From contig NC_017093.1 of NCBI RefSeq assembly GCF_000284295.1, forward strand, positions 7,316,001-7,380,000: DNA of 64,000 nucleotides, written 5' to 3'. The stretch comes from Actinoplanes missouriensis 431. Lineage in GTDB: Bacteria; Actinomycetota; Actinomycetes; Mycobacteriales; Micromonosporaceae. The translations under genes and the position numbers were made by a program. The notes below the pieces were generated by a model. It had not been told where the DNA came from. It did no database searches and saw nothing but the letters and a program-made list of their open reading frames with translations. This document shows, piece after piece, positions 1-8,910 of this stretch (the stretch's first letter is position 1; each line of letters opens with the position of its first letter).

Positions 1-889
1 CGATGCCGTCGAGAAGGTGCCGGCGGCGGGTGGAGACCAGAAGACCGCATCCGTACGCGGCGTCGACGTGGAACCAGATGGCCTGCTCGGCGCAGATCCC
101 GGCGATCACGGCGACCGGATCGATCCGGCCCAGGTCGGTCGTGCCGGCGGTGGCGACCACGGCCATCGGGATCGAGCCGTCACGGCGTACCCCGTCGATG
201 GCCGCCGCCAGCGCGCCCGGCTCCATCCGCCCGTCGCCGTCGGTCGCGACAGCGACCACGGCGTCCGCGGCCAGGCCGAGGATGCCGGCCGACTTGACCA
301 CGCTGAAGTGACTCTCCGCGGTCGCGAAGATCCGCAGGCGGGACAGCACGGCGTCCCGCGGCTCGCCGAGGCCGGCCAGCGTCTCCTCGCGGGCGAGCAG
401 CAGCGCCTGCAGGTTCGACTGGGTGCCACCGCTGGTGAAGATGCCGTCAGCGCCGGGACCGAACCCGATGCGCCCCGCGGTCCAGTCGATCAACCGGCGC
501 TCGATCAGGGTGCCGGTCGCGCTCTGGTCCCAGGTGTCCACCGAGGAGTTGACGGCGGAGATCAGCACCTCGGCGCTGAGAGCGGGGATGGCTACCGGGC
601 AGTTCAGGTGCGCCACGTACGTCGGCTCGTGGAACCAGATGGCGTTGTCCAGATAGAGCCGGGCGACCTCGTGCAACGCGGCGCCGGTGTCACCGAGCGG
701 TCGATCCAGGTCGACCGCGTCGACCTGAGCCTGAAGATCGGTGACCGATGCACCGGAGTACGGCTGCCGCACTGCCTTCACCCGGTCCGCCAGCAACGCC
801 GAGGCGTGCCAGACACCCGACGTGTAACTGTCGAGCGTGGACCCGGAGAACAGATGCGGGGACGCGAACCCCTCCAACGTGGCCTCCAC
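1..889 (-). CDS. desA: Siderophore-type lysine decarboxylase (DesA-like), 3' end outside window
   Basis: PLP-dependent group II decarboxylase, the first step (lysine to cadaverine) of desferrioxamine-type siderophore synthesis. The 296 visible residues include YVAHLNCPV (about 91-99), NSSVDTWDQS (114-123), FTSGGTQSNLQ (151-161) and HVDAAYG (274-280, the Asp that holds the PLP ring nitrogen). The PLP lysine lies beyond the left edge of the window. The sequence closely resembles Streptomyces DesA as I know that family. The start is taken as GTG at 889. No Shine-Dalgarno is visible and an iron box sits 4 nt upstream, which suggests a leaderless mRNA. The family is clear; lysine as substrate (rather than diaminobutyrate) is inferred from the iron box and the DesA-like sequence. 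Confidence 0.85.
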   Translation of the reverse strand, partial: MEATLEGFASPHLFSGSTLDSYTSGVWHASALLADRVKAVRQPYSGASVTDLQAQVDAVDLDRPLGDTGAALHEVARLYLDNAIWFHEPTYVAHLNCPVAIPALSAEVLISAVNSSVDTWDQSATGTLIERRLIDWTAGRIGFGPGADGIFTSGGTQSNLQALLLAREETLAGLGEPRDAVLSRLRIFATAESHFSVVKSAGILGLAADAVVAVATDGDGRMEPGALAAAIDGVRRDGSIPMAVVATAGTTDLGRIDPVAVIAGICAEQAIWFHVDAAYGCGLLVSTRRRHLLDGI

Positions 890-892
890 TAA

Positions 893-911
893 TAAGGTAA
901 ACCTTACCTAA
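893..911 (-). promoter_or_regulatory. Iron box (IdeR/DmdR-type operator)
   Basis: On the minus strand the sequence reads TTAGGTAAGGTTTACCTTA, about 15 of 19 matches to the actinobacterial iron-box consensus TTAGGTTAGGCTAACCTAA. It overlaps a TANNNT-type -10 (TACCTT) and lies 4 nt before the desA-like start, so an iron-loaded DtxR-family repressor bound here would block transcription. A further partial half-site (GGTTAG) lies about 10 nt upstream. Confidence 0.8.
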
Positions 912-1074
912 CTGAGGGGAGGCTAACCGGCCGGACTCGCGTTGGAAACTTGATCGGGTCGCGTCGGGGGGCGACGGCCGGGATCCGCGCGTCCGGAACA
1001 GGCCGCGACCAGCGGATCGATCCCGGCGAGACGGTTCCGTGAGTGACGGGTGATTCATCCCATAATGCGGGTGT

Positions 1075-1103
1075 GGAGCCCACCGTGTAAGACAGTGGGC
1101 TCC
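1075..1103 (-). terminator. Terminator hairpin after the GH64 gene
   Basis: Perfect 9-bp stem GGAGCCCAC / GTGGGCTCC (1075-1083 with 1095-1103) and an 11-nt loop, 17 nt past the GH64 stop. There is no long T run, as is usual in high-GC actinobacteria. The rest of 890-1119 shows only the iron box and no open frame. Confidence 0.6.
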
Positions 1104-1119
1104 ATCGATAGCCGTCGGA

Positions 1120-2682
1120 TCAGAACGCGGTGAGGGTGATCCCGGCCGCTCGCGGATCGCCGTCGTGCACCAGCGACTCCTGGTTCTGCACATCGTCGAA
1201 GGCGAACGCGTACGCCTTGCCGTCGACCATGTTCGCGTGGATCTCCCGGGCGTAGACGTTGGCGGGTTCGCCCTGGTAGAAGTCGGTGGCGGTACCGCTC
1301 GGCTGGGTGTCGAGGCGACCCAGGGTGGTGCGCTGGAGAGCCGCGCACAGGGTCCGGGCGATCGGGCCGACCACGGCGTCGTTCGGCGCCGCGAGAGCCC
1401 CGTCGCAACCCCAGACGTTCGCGGTCGAGGGCTTGGTGAACGACGCGACGGTCCTCCCCGCCGTGTCGGTGAAGCTCAGGACGTCACCGCTGGTCCGTCC
1501 CCGGTACTTCACGGCCGGCTGATCGGTGAACGGCGCCACGGTGAGCGTCCGGTCGCGATAGGCGGACCACGCGCTCGTGATGTACGAGTCGAGATACGAC
1601 GGGCTCATCAGTCCGGCGTCGGCCGCCTTGCCCGGCGCCAGCACGCGCAGCACCGTGCCGCCGGACCCCTTCACCACGCTCCTGGCGAAGGCCGGATCCG
1701 CCGCGATCGCGTCGATCACCTTCTGCCGGCCGCCCGGCTTCAGCTCGCCGGTCGCCCTCGTCCGGCTCCCGTTGCTGACGCTCACCACGTGGGGGACCGC
1801 GAACATGTCGACCTGCGAGCTGTTCAGCCAGAGACCGGAGTCGTTCAGGGTGAACTCGCTCCAGTCGAAGAGGACGTCGCGGTTCGGGTCGCCGCCCGCC
1901 CACGGCGCCGGCTGCACCAGGCCGTCGCCGGAGAGGCGGAAGTCGAGCTTGCGGCCGAAGCTGAAGTAGATCCGGCCGGACAGGTTCTCCGGGATTCCGA
2001 TCGTGGTGGAGGCGTTGTTCCGCGGGCCGGGGATGGCGACGTCGGGGGCCGGGACAGGCACGGCGGCGCCGCCGGTCCATGCGGTGAACGTGCCGGACTT
2101 GTCGGCGTATCCGAGCTTGCCGGTCGTCAGGTCGGTGCCGAGGACGTAGAGGTGGACGGCCTCGGGGCGGCCGCTGTCGTTGGTGACGGTCAGCGGGAGG
2201 CGCCCTTCCCCCTTTTCCGGACTGGTCGGGTTCGCACCGCCGGGCGCGGCCGCTACCGGCGCCGTCGCCTCGGGCGACCTGCCGCAGGGCGCGCCGTTCA
2301 GCATGCAGTTCATCGGCTGCCCGCCGCTGCCGACGAACCCGAACGTCACCGTCCCGCCGACCGGAATCGCGCCGTTCCACGCCCGGTTCGTGAAGGTCCG
2401 ATGACTTCCGGAAGCGGTCATCTCCGCATCCCAGAAACTGCCGATCGCCGACCCGGCCGGCAGATCGAATTCCACCCTCCACGATGTCATCGTGGAGGCG
2501 CCGGTATTGCTGATCGTCACCTCGTCCTGCCAGCCGCTCCCCCAGTCGGAGACCGTGCGGAGGCTCGCCGTCGGCGCGGCGGCCGAGGCCGGCAGGGCGA
2601 TCCAGGCGGTCGCCAGCGCAATCGTGGTGGCCGCAGCGGCCAGAATGAGACTTCGCGTCCGGGGCTTTCTTTTCCGGGGCAT
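1120..2682 (-). CDS. Secreted CBM2-GH64 endo-beta-1,3-glucanase
   Basis: A 520-residue exported glucanase. It has a basic N-terminus and signal peptide ending near PASAAA (31-36), a family 2 carbohydrate-binding module (about 37-133, aromatic W47, W51, W68 and W102), a Pro/Ala linker (135-157), then a GH64 thaumatin-like catalytic domain (160-520). The DWSEF glutamate (E276) and the QVDMF aspartate (D292) are 16 residues apart, the spacing of the catalytic pair in laminaripentaose-producing GH64 enzymes. ATG at 2682 follows a GAAGGGTGG Shine-Dalgarno. A strong terminator separates it from the GH51 operon upstream, so it probably has its own promoter. CBM2 modules bind cellulose, chitin or xylan; a CBM2 on a beta-1,3-glucanase would tether it to mixed cell-wall material. 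Confidence 0.88.
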   Translation of the reverse strand: MPRKRKPRTRSLILAAAATTIALATAWIALPASAAAPTASLRTVSDWGSGWQDEVTISNTGASTMTSWRVEFDLPAGSAIGSFWDAEMTASGSHRTFTNRAWNGAIPVGGTVTFGFVGSGGQPMNCMLNGAPCGRSPEATAPVAAAPGGANPTSPEKGEGRLPLTVTNDSGRPEAVHLYVLGTDLTTGKLGYADKSGTFTAWTGGAAVPVPAPDVAIPGPRNNASTTIGIPENLSGRIYFSFGRKLDFRLSGDGLVQPAPWAGGDPNRDVLFDWSEFTLNDSGLWLNSSQVDMFAVPHVVSVSNGSRTRATGELKPGGRQKVIDAIAADPAFARSVVKGSGGTVLRVLAPGKAADAGLMSPSYLDSYITSAWSAYRDRTLTVAPFTDQPAVKYRGRTSGDVLSFTDTAGRTVASFTKPSTANVWGCDGALAAPNDAVVGPIARTLCAALQRTTLGRLDTQPSGTATDFYQGEPANVYAREIHANMVDGKAYAFAFDDVQNQESLVHDGDPRAAGITLTAF

Positions 2683-2836
2683 GGGGGTGCCACCCTTCGA
2701 AGGCGGAACGATCGGGGACGATCGCCATTATTCAAAGGGCGGCACCGGAAAAGCGCGCTGTTTAAGGTCGCTTTAATGTCGGATCGGGCGGACGTTTTTC
2801 GACGGCGCCCGATAACAGTTTTCCGGAATGTGGCCC

Positions 2837-2889
2837 GGCCGGGCCACGCGGTGGGAAGAGGAGATCAACGAACACCGCGCGGCCCGGCC
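2837..2889 (-). terminator. Terminator of the arabinoside-uptake operon
   Basis: A 17-bp inverted repeat with one mismatch (2837-2853 pairs with 2873-2889; arms begin GGCCGGGCC and end GGCCCGGCC) around a 19-nt loop, directly after the GH51 stop at 2896. Between it and the GH64 start (2683-2836) the DNA is AT-richer, with TTAAA repeats near 2760-2776 that may be the GH64 promoter. Confidence 0.65.
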
Positions 2890-2895
2890 GGAGTC

Positions 2896-4407
2896 TCAGG
2901 CGCGGGTGAGCCGCACCGCCGACCAGGACACCCGCGGCAGGGCCAGGGTCGCCACCCCGTCCGCGACGCTCACCGTGTCCAGCGCGCGCAGCGTGACCCG
3001 CTCCGGCTCGTCCCGGGTATTGCAGGCCCGGACATCGTCGTCGGTCAGCGTCCAGGTCTCCGCCACGGTCAGGTCCGCGCCGAACGCGCACAGGTCGATC
3101 GCGAACTCGACCTGCTGCTCCTGGTCCCGGTTGACCGCGAAGACCACCACGTCGCCGGTGGCCGGGTCGTGGGTGGCGACGGCGTCGATCACGGGTGCCT
3201 CGCCGTACCGGGCGGTCTCGTACACCGGGCTCTGGATCTCCAGGCGGAGCACGTCGCCCTTGGCGAGCGCGGCGGTCCGGGCGAACGGGTGGAAGATGGT
3301 CTGCCGCCAGGCCGGTCCGCCGGGCTCGGTCATGATCGGGGCGATCACGTTGACGAGCTGCGCCTGGCAGGCCGCGGTGACCCGGTCGCTGTGCCGGAGC
3401 AGCGAGATCAACAGGCTGCCGACGACCACCGCGTCCGCGACGTTGTACTGATCCTCGATCACTCGCGGGGCGACCTCCCACTCCTTCGGCAAGGGCGCGT
3501 TCTGGAAGCGGGAGAGGTACCAGACGTTCCACTCGTCGAACGACAGGTTGATCTTCTTCTTGCTCTTGAGCCGGGCGCCGACCGCGTCCGCCGTGGCCAC
3601 GATGCTGTTCACGAAGTGGTCCATGTCGACCGCGCTGGCCAGGAACGAGCCGAGGTCGCCGTCGTGCTCCTCGTAGTACGCGTGGCAGGACACGTAGTCG
3701 ACCACCTCGTACGCGTGCTCCAGCACCGTCGACTCCCAGGAGCCGAACGTCGGCATCGTCGAGCTGGAACTGCCACACGCCACGAGCTCGAGATCGGGCT
3801 CGGCGGATCGCAGCGCGCGGGCCGTGGCGGCCGCGAGCAGCCCGTACTCCTCGGGGGTCTTGTGCCCGGTCTGCCAGGGGCCGTCGAGCTCGTTGCCGAG
3901 GCACCAGATCTTGATCCCGTAGGGCTTCTCCGCGCCGTTGGCGCGACGCTGCTCGGAGAGGTGCGTGCCCTCCGGGTGGTTGACGTACTCGTGCACGTCG
4001 AGCGCCTCCTGCACGCCACGGGTGCCGAGGTTCACCGCGTACATGATCTCGACGTCGGCCTTCTCGGCCCACCTGGCGAACTCGTCGATGCCGACCTGGT
4101 TCGTCTCGATGCTGCGCCAGGCGAGATCCCGGCGGCGAGGACGCTGATCGGCCGGCCCGATGCCGTCCTCCCAGCGGTATCCGGAGACGAAGTTGCCGCC
4201 GGGGTAGCGCACCATCGTGACGCCCAGCTCGCGGGCGAGGGCGAGCACATCGGTGCGGAACCCGTCCTCGTCGGCGAGCGGATGTCCCGGCTCGTAGATC
4301 CCGGTGTAGACACACCGGCCCATGTGCTCGACGAAGGAGCCGAAGGTGCGGCGGCTGACAGGCGCCACCACGGAGGCAGGATTCAGTGCGACACGCGCAT
4401 GGAGCAT
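2896..4407 (-). CDS. GH51 alpha-L-arabinofuranosidase
   Basis: Intracellular exo-enzyme releasing arabinose from short arabinosides (503 residues, normal for the family, no signal peptide). A TIM barrel carries the acid/base glutamate E173 in CLGNELDG and the nucleophile E292 in SFDEWNVWY; RYPGGNFVSGY (67-77) is the usual GH51 block. A C-terminal beta-sandwich follows to residue 503. It is the last gene of an operon with an ABC importer (36-nt gap to the permease gene), so its job is probably to hydrolyse arabino-oligosaccharides brought in by that transporter. Probably under the LacI-family regulator encoded at 7879. Confidence 0.92.
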   Translation of the reverse strand: MLHARVALNPASVVAPVSRRTFGSFVEHMGRCVYTGIYEPGHPLADEDGFRTDVLALARELGVTMVRYPGGNFVSGYRWEDGIGPADQRPRRRDLAWRSIETNQVGIDEFARWAEKADVEIMYAVNLGTRGVQEALDVHEYVNHPEGTHLSEQRRANGAEKPYGIKIWCLGNELDGPWQTGHKTPEEYGLLAAATARALRSAEPDLELVACGSSSSTMPTFGSWESTVLEHAYEVVDYVSCHAYYEEHDGDLGSFLASAVDMDHFVNSIVATADAVGARLKSKKKINLSFDEWNVWYLSRFQNAPLPKEWEVAPRVIEDQYNVADAVVVGSLLISLLRHSDRVTAACQAQLVNVIAPIMTEPGGPAWRQTIFHPFARTAALAKGDVLRLEIQSPVYETARYGEAPVIDAVATHDPATGDVVVFAVNRDQEQQVEFAIDLCAFGADLTVAETWTLTDDDVRACNTRDEPERVTLRALDTVSVADGVATLALPRVSWSAVRLTRA

Positions 4408-4443
4408 TTCGATCCCTTTACCAAGAAGAAGAGATGCCGCGGG

Positions 4444-5319
4444 CTACTTGACGGCGCCGATGGTCAGGCCACCGCGCCAGTGCCTCTGCAACATCAGGAA
4501 GGCCGTGATCAGGGGGATGATGGCCACCAGGGACCCGACCACGATCACATTGAAGAGGGCCGCGCCGCCGTTGCCGAGGGTCGCGGACATGTACCAGGTA
4601 CGCAGGCCGACGGTGAGCGGATAGAGCTGGTTGTCGCTCAGCATCACCAGGGGCAGGAAGAAGTTGTTCCAGGAGGCGACCATGGTGAACAACAGGACGG
4701 TGACGAGGGCGGGCCGCATCGCGGGCAGGGCGACGCTGGTGAAGACCCGGAACTCGCCGGCGCCGTCGATCCGGGCCGCCTCCAGCATCTCGTCGGGGAT
4801 CGAGTCGTGCACGTAGACCCGCAGCAGGTACACGCCGAACGGGTTCAGCAGCGACGGCAGGATCACCGCCCAGATCGTGTCGACCAGGTCCACCTGCGCC
4901 AGCAGCAGGTACGTCGGCAGCACCAGAGCCGTCGCCGGCACCATGATCAGGCCGAGGAGCAGCGCGAAGAGGGCTCCGCGCCCCGGGAAACGCAGCTTGG
5001 CGAAGGCGTAACCGGCCAGCGCCGAGATCACGGTCGCGCCGATGCCGCTGACCACGGCGTAGAACGCCGAGTTGCGCAGCCAGGTGAGGTAGATGCCGTT
5101 CTCGTGGGTGAAGACCAGCTTGAGGTTCTCGATCAGCTGGAAGTCGGAGAACCACAGCGGCGCCGATTGAAAGAGGCCGTCGTTGCTCTTGGTCGCGGCC
5201 ACCACCAGCCACCAGAAGGGCAGCAGGAAGTAGAGCGCCAGGAGTCCCATCAGGATGTGGGCGGCGAGGCTGCCTCCGGTCACCCTCCCGGCGCGGCGTG
5301 CCTGCGTCTCTGTGCTCAT
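4444..5319 (-). CDS. ABC sugar transporter inner-membrane permease (MalG/AraQ type)
   Basis: A 291-residue CUT1-family permease with about six membrane spans. The EAA loop reads EMLEAARIDGAGEFRVF, the contact for the ATPase subunit. ATG at 5319 overlaps the upstream permease stop by 4 nt (ATGA), so the two halves of the channel are translationally coupled. No ATPase gene is in the cluster; the complex presumably uses a shared MsiK-like ATPase encoded elsewhere, as is common in actinobacteria. Confidence 0.9.
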   Translation of the reverse strand: MSTETQARRAGRVTGGSLAAHILMGLLALYFLLPFWWLVVAATKSNDGLFQSAPLWFSDFQLIENLKLVFTHENGIYLTWLRNSAFYAVVSGIGATVISALAGYAFAKLRFPGRGALFALLLGLIMVPATALVLPTYLLLAQVDLVDTIWAVILPSLLNPFGVYLLRVYVHDSIPDEMLEAARIDGAGEFRVFTSVALPAMRPALVTVLLFTMVASWNNFFLPLVMLSDNQLYPLTVGLRTWYMSATLGNGGAALFNVIVVGSLVAIIPLITAFLMLQRHWRGGLTIGAVK

Positions 5320-6275
5320 CGCAGCGCGCTCCGTTTCCGAGTGGCGAAGAGGAAGATGTACGACCCGACGAAGACCACCGCGCCGAGCAGGAACGAGATC
5401 GCCGCCGAGTAGTTGTACTGCTGGAACGAGAACGCCTGGTTGAAGGCGTACAGGTTGGGCGTGTAGTGCTGGGTGATCGCCCCGGGGTTGAGCGGCTGGA
5501 GGATCAGCGGCTCGGTGAAGAACTGGAGCGTGCCCATGATCGTGAAGAGGGTGGCCAGCACCAGGGCCGACGAGATCATCGGCGTCTTGATCCGGAGCGC
5601 GATCTGCACCTGGCCCGCGCCGTCCATCTTGGCGGACTCGTAGATCTCCCGGGGCAGGCCCTGCAGGGCGGCGTACAGGACGATCATGTTGTAACCGGCC
5701 CACTGCCACGTGACGATGTTGCCGAGCGACGCCAGCACCGTGCTTCCGGACAGGAAGTCGACGTTCACCAGGCCACTGAGCGGGCCGACGTTCTCGCTGT
5801 AGAGGAAGCCCCACATCAGCGTGCCGATCACCACCGGCACGGCGTACGGGACGAACGCCGCGAGCCGGAAGAAGCGGGAGAACCGCGAGGTGGCGGCGTC
5901 GATCAGCAACGCCGCGAGCAGCGCGATCCCGATCATCAGCGGAGTCTGGATCAACCCGAAGATCAGGACCCGGACCACGCCCTCGCGCACCAGCGGGTCG
6001 TCGAACGCCTGCTTGTAGTTGTCGAAGTAGGCGAAGACCTCACCCTCGACGAGGGTGGAGCGGTACAGGCTGATCTTGAACGCGTACGCCATCGGCAGCA
6101 GCAGGAAGGCGACCAGCAACACCGCGAACGGCAGGACGAACAGCCAGCCCGTGGCGGCCTCGCGGAGATTCCACTTCCGCTTCCTGCCGCCGCCGGCCGT
6201 CGACCGGGCGCCGGATCGGGGCGGGAGACCCGCAGCCGCCGGAGCGGCCGCGGGCTCGTTACGGACCTCAGTCAT
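5316..6275 (-). CDS. ABC sugar transporter inner-membrane permease (MalF/LacF type)
   Basis: A 319-residue partner permease with a ~35-residue Ala/Pro/Arg-rich cytoplasmic N-terminus, six predicted spans and an EAA loop EIYESAKMDGAGQVQIA. Its ATG overlaps the binding-protein stop by one base (TAATG). With the other permease it forms the membrane channel of a carbohydrate importer. Confidence 0.9.
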   Translation of the reverse strand: MTEVRNEPAAAPAAAGLPPRSGARSTAGGGRKRKWNLREAATGWLFVLPFAVLLVAFLLLPMAYAFKISLYRSTLVEGEVFAYFDNYKQAFDDPLVREGVVRVLIFGLIQTPLMIGIALLAALLIDAATSRFSRFFRLAAFVPYAVPVVIGTLMWGFLYSENVGPLSGLVNVDFLSGSTVLASLGNIVTWQWAGYNMIVLYAALQGLPREIYESAKMDGAGQVQIALRIKTPMISSALVLATLFTIMGTLQFFTEPLILQPLNPGAITQHYTPNLYAFNQAFSFQQYNYSAAISFLLGAVVFVGSYIFLFATRKRSALR

Positions 6276-7621
6276 TACTGGACCTTGAAGCCCTGCTGGG
6301 TGGCGTAGGTCTTGATGTTCTCCTGCGCCGTGTCCAGCGCGGCCGACCAGGGGGTCTTCTTCTCGATCGCCTGGTTCAGACCGGTGGTGATCTGGTTGAA
6401 GTTGTAGCTGTTGAACGGGCTCCAGGCGAACTCACCGATCGCGTTGTACGCCGGGACGAAGACCTCGTTGACCTTCTGGCCGCCGAAGAACTCGTACTCC
6501 TTCTTCATGAACGCGTCCGACTCCAGGATCGGGGTGGCGGTCGGGAAGAGGTACGCCTTGTCGATGCCGATCTTCCAGGCGTCGGTGTTCTTCGCGCCGA
6601 AGAGCTCCATCGCGACCTTGGCGGCGATGTCCGGGTACTTGGCCTGGTCGGTCACCGCGAACGAGGAGCCGCCCCAGTCACCCTGGGCGTTGGCGCCGGC
6701 GGTCCACTGCGGCAGCGGGACGGCCTTCCACTTGCCCTTGGTCTTCTCGGCGATGCTCTGCAGGTAACCGGGACCCCAGCCGGCCGAGATGTAGGTGACG
6801 TACTTGCCGGAACCGAGGCCGTTGTAGAAGTCGGTGGTGCCGTAGGCCTTGGTGTCGGCGAGACCGCCGTTGACCATGCCCTCCCAGTACTCGACGACCT
6901 TCTTGGCCTCGGGGCTGTTGACGTTCACGCCGATCTTCGACGGGTCCGCGATGTCGTAGGCGTACGGCTTCGCGCCCGCCTGCCACATGAGACCGGTCAG
7001 GAACCCGCCGTCGTTGGCGCCGAAGTCGGTCATGAAGGCCTTGCCGCCGGAGGCGGCCTTCAGCTTCTCGGCCTGCTGCTTGTACTCGTCCCAGGTGGTC
7101 GGGACGGTCAAGCCGTACTGCTTGAAGAGGTCCTCGCGGTAGAGCAGCGCCATCGGACCGGCGTCGACCGGGATGGCGTAGACCGAGTCACCGGTGCTGA
7201 CCTGCTTCCAGGCCCATTCGACGTAGTCGCCCTTGACGTCGTTCGCACCGTACTTGCCCAGGTCGACGAGGTGCTTGGTGAGCTGGAAGGTGGGGATCTC
7301 CTGCAGCTCGAGCATCGCCACGTCGGGCGCGCCCTTGCCTGCCTTCAGCGCGGTCTGCAGCTTGGTGTACTGGTCCTGCCCCGCACCGGCGTTCGTCCAC
7401 TCGATCTTGATGTCGCTGTGGGTCTTGTTGAACAGGTCGACGACGCCCTGGAACTCGGGGTACCAGGCCCACACCTTGATGGTCACCGGGCCGGTCGGCT
7501 TCTCCGTCGTGGTGGCCTCGTCGCCGCTGCCGCACCCGGTCAGCGCCAGGGACGCGGCAGCGACCGCCGCCACAACCGATCGCCGCGTGACACGCTGTGC
7601 GCTAAGTTTACTGAGGTTCAC
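6275..7621 (-). CDS. Carbohydrate-binding lipoprotein of the ABC importer
   Basis: A 448-residue family 1 extracellular solute-binding protein. The signal peptide ends in a lipobox, ALTGC (about residues 26-30), so it is lipid-anchored. Asp/Trp-rich motifs such as KVWAWYPEF and the C-terminal WSPFNSYNF region fit a sugar-binding cleft. The start is GTG at 7621 with GAGGA a few bases upstream. First gene of the operon binding protein, permease, permease, GH51. The ligand is inferred to be an arabino-oligosaccharide from the GH51 gene; the sequence alone cannot show it. Confidence 0.9.
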   Translation of the reverse strand: MNLSKLSAQRVTRRSVVAAVAAASLALTGCGSGDEATTTEKPTGPVTIKVWAWYPEFQGVVDLFNKTHSDIKIEWTNAGAGQDQYTKLQTALKAGKGAPDVAMLELQEIPTFQLTKHLVDLGKYGANDVKGDYVEWAWKQVSTGDSVYAIPVDAGPMALLYREDLFKQYGLTVPTTWDEYKQQAEKLKAASGGKAFMTDFGANDGGFLTGLMWQAGAKPYAYDIADPSKIGVNVNSPEAKKVVEYWEGMVNGGLADTKAYGTTDFYNGLGSGKYVTYISAGWGPGYLQSIAEKTKGKWKAVPLPQWTAGANAQGDWGGSSFAVTDQAKYPDIAAKVAMELFGAKNTDAWKIGIDKAYLFPTATPILESDAFMKKEYEFFGGQKVNEVFVPAYNAIGEFAWSPFNSYNFNQITTGLNQAIEKKTPWSAALDTAQENIKTYATQQGFKVQ

Positions 7622-7664
7622 TGGGTCCTCACAGACAAGTAGACGTGTGTCCAGTTGATCAGTT

Positions 7665-7685
7665 CTGAGCCCGTTCAGGGCTCAG
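7665..7685 (-). promoter_or_regulatory. Hairpin in the 5' leader of the uptake operon
   Basis: CTGAGCCC / GGGCTCAG, a perfect 8-bp stem with a 5-nt loop, 44 nt upstream of the binding-protein start. A second small hairpin (CCGGTG / CACCGG) lies at about 7697-7714. Either could stabilise or attenuate the leader. There is no further evidence. Confidence 0.35.
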
Positions 7686-7784
7686 AGAGCCGGCCTCCGG
7701 TGCTGGCACACCGGGGGTCGGCCATTAGGCCGAACTTCGCACGCCAGAAGAGTTTCTGAAGTCCGATGTAGTTTTCTTGCTACG

Positions 7785-7804
7785 CTTTTGCAGCGCTGCA
7801 AAAG
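7785..7804. promoter_or_regulatory. LacI-family operator, perfect palindrome
   Basis: CTTTTGCAGCGCTGCAAAAG, a perfect 20-bp palindrome with the central CG typical of LacI-family sites, in the 257-bp gap between the divergent importer operon and the regulator gene. It lies 75 bp from the regulator start and 164 bp from the binding-protein start, so it could control both. I see no second copy in the window. Confidence 0.8.
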
Positions 7805-7878
7805 ACAGCATGCACGGACGCCTTATCGACGGCAAGGGGTAACCTGCCGGAAACTTGAGGCGGGCAGAGGGGGGCACA

Positions 7879-8910
7879 ATGCGTCGAGAAGTCACTCTGC
7901 GTGACGTCGCGGAGCTGGCCGGCGTATCGAGCCGAACCGTCTCCAACGTGGTCAATGGCTACGCCAATGTCACTGCGCGTACCAAAGAGCGCGTCCAACG
8001 CGCGGTGGACGAACTCGGATACCGACCGAACGTGCTCGCGCGCAACCTGGCGCAGGGCCGATCCGGCCAGATAGCGGTGGTCGTGCCCTATCTGGATACG
8101 CCCTATTTCGCCGAGTTGTTGCAGAGCGTCATCCGGGCAGCCCGGATCAGCGGCTATAACGTTTTGATCGACCAGACCGACGGCGACCCGGAACACGAGC
8201 GCGGCTTCATCGCCCACGGCTCCCGGCGGCTCCTCTTCGACGGGGTCATCTTCAGTCCGCTCGGCCTCGACCAGCAGGCCCTCGCCGACCGGGACCCGGC
8301 CCTGCCGCTCGTCATCCTGGGCGAGCGGACCAGCGACGGCACGTTCGACCACATCGGCATCGACGACGTGGCGGCCTCCCGGCAGGCCACCGAGCATCTG
8401 CTCGACCTGGGCCGGCGCCGGGTCGCGGCGATAGGCGACCAGCCCTACGCCACGGGTGAGGCGGCGCAACTGCGCACCCGCGGGTTCCGCCAGGCCCACG
8501 AGGGCCGCGGCCGCCCGGTGCACGAGGATCTGATCATCGGCACGCCCCGGTTCAACCGGCCGGACGGCGCCCGCGCCATGGCCCACCTGCTCGATGGGGA
8601 GAACCCGCCGGACGCGGTCTTCTGCTACAGCGACCTGGTCGCGCTCGGCGCCATCCACGCGATCCTCGCGCGCGGCCTGCGGGTGCCCGAGGACGTCGCG
8701 GTGATCGGGTACGACGACATCGAGGACGGCCGGTACTCGAACCCCACCGTCACCACGATCTCGCCGGACAAGGAGTGGATCGCGACCACGGCGGTGGAGC
8801 GCCTGCTGCTGCGGATCGGCAGCAGCACCCCACCACCCGGTCTGGAACTGCGGGCCCCGCACAAGCTGATCGTGCGGGAGAGCACTACTGGAACAATTTC
8901 GCGGCAGTGA
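7879..8910 (+). CDS. LacI-family transcriptional repressor of the arabinoside operon
   Basis: A 343-residue regulator with an N-terminal helix-turn-helix and hinge (VTLRDVAELAGVSSRTVSN, then LGYRPNVLARNLAQG), followed by a periplasmic-binding-protein-like effector domain (about 60-335). ATG at 7879 is preceded by a purine-rich GAGGGGGG; an in-frame TTG at 7855 is less likely. It is divergent from the importer/GH51 operon, with a perfect palindrome between, so it is probably a local sugar-responsive repressor. Confidence 0.92.
   Translation: MRREVTLRDVAELAGVSSRTVSNVVNGYANVTARTKERVQRAVDELGYRPNVLARNLAQGRSGQIAVVVPYLDTPYFAELLQSVIRAARISGYNVLIDQTDGDPEHERGFIAHGSRRLLFDGVIFSPLGLDQQALADRDPALPLVILGERTSDGTFDHIGIDDVAASRQATEHLLDLGRRRVAAIGDQPYATGEAAQLRTRGFRQAHEGRGRPVHEDLIIGTPRFNRPDGARAMAHLLDGENPPDAVFCYSDLVALGAIHAILARGLRVPEDVAVIGYDDIEDGRYSNPTVTTISPDKEWIATTAVERLLLRIGSSTPPPGLELRAPHKLIVRESTTGTISRQ

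Noticed and set aside
1165..5412. A plus-strand open frame of over 1400 codons opposite the GH64, GH51 and permease genes
   Set aside because: It is a high-GC antisense shadow with no recognisable domain; all four opposite-strand genes have clear motifs.
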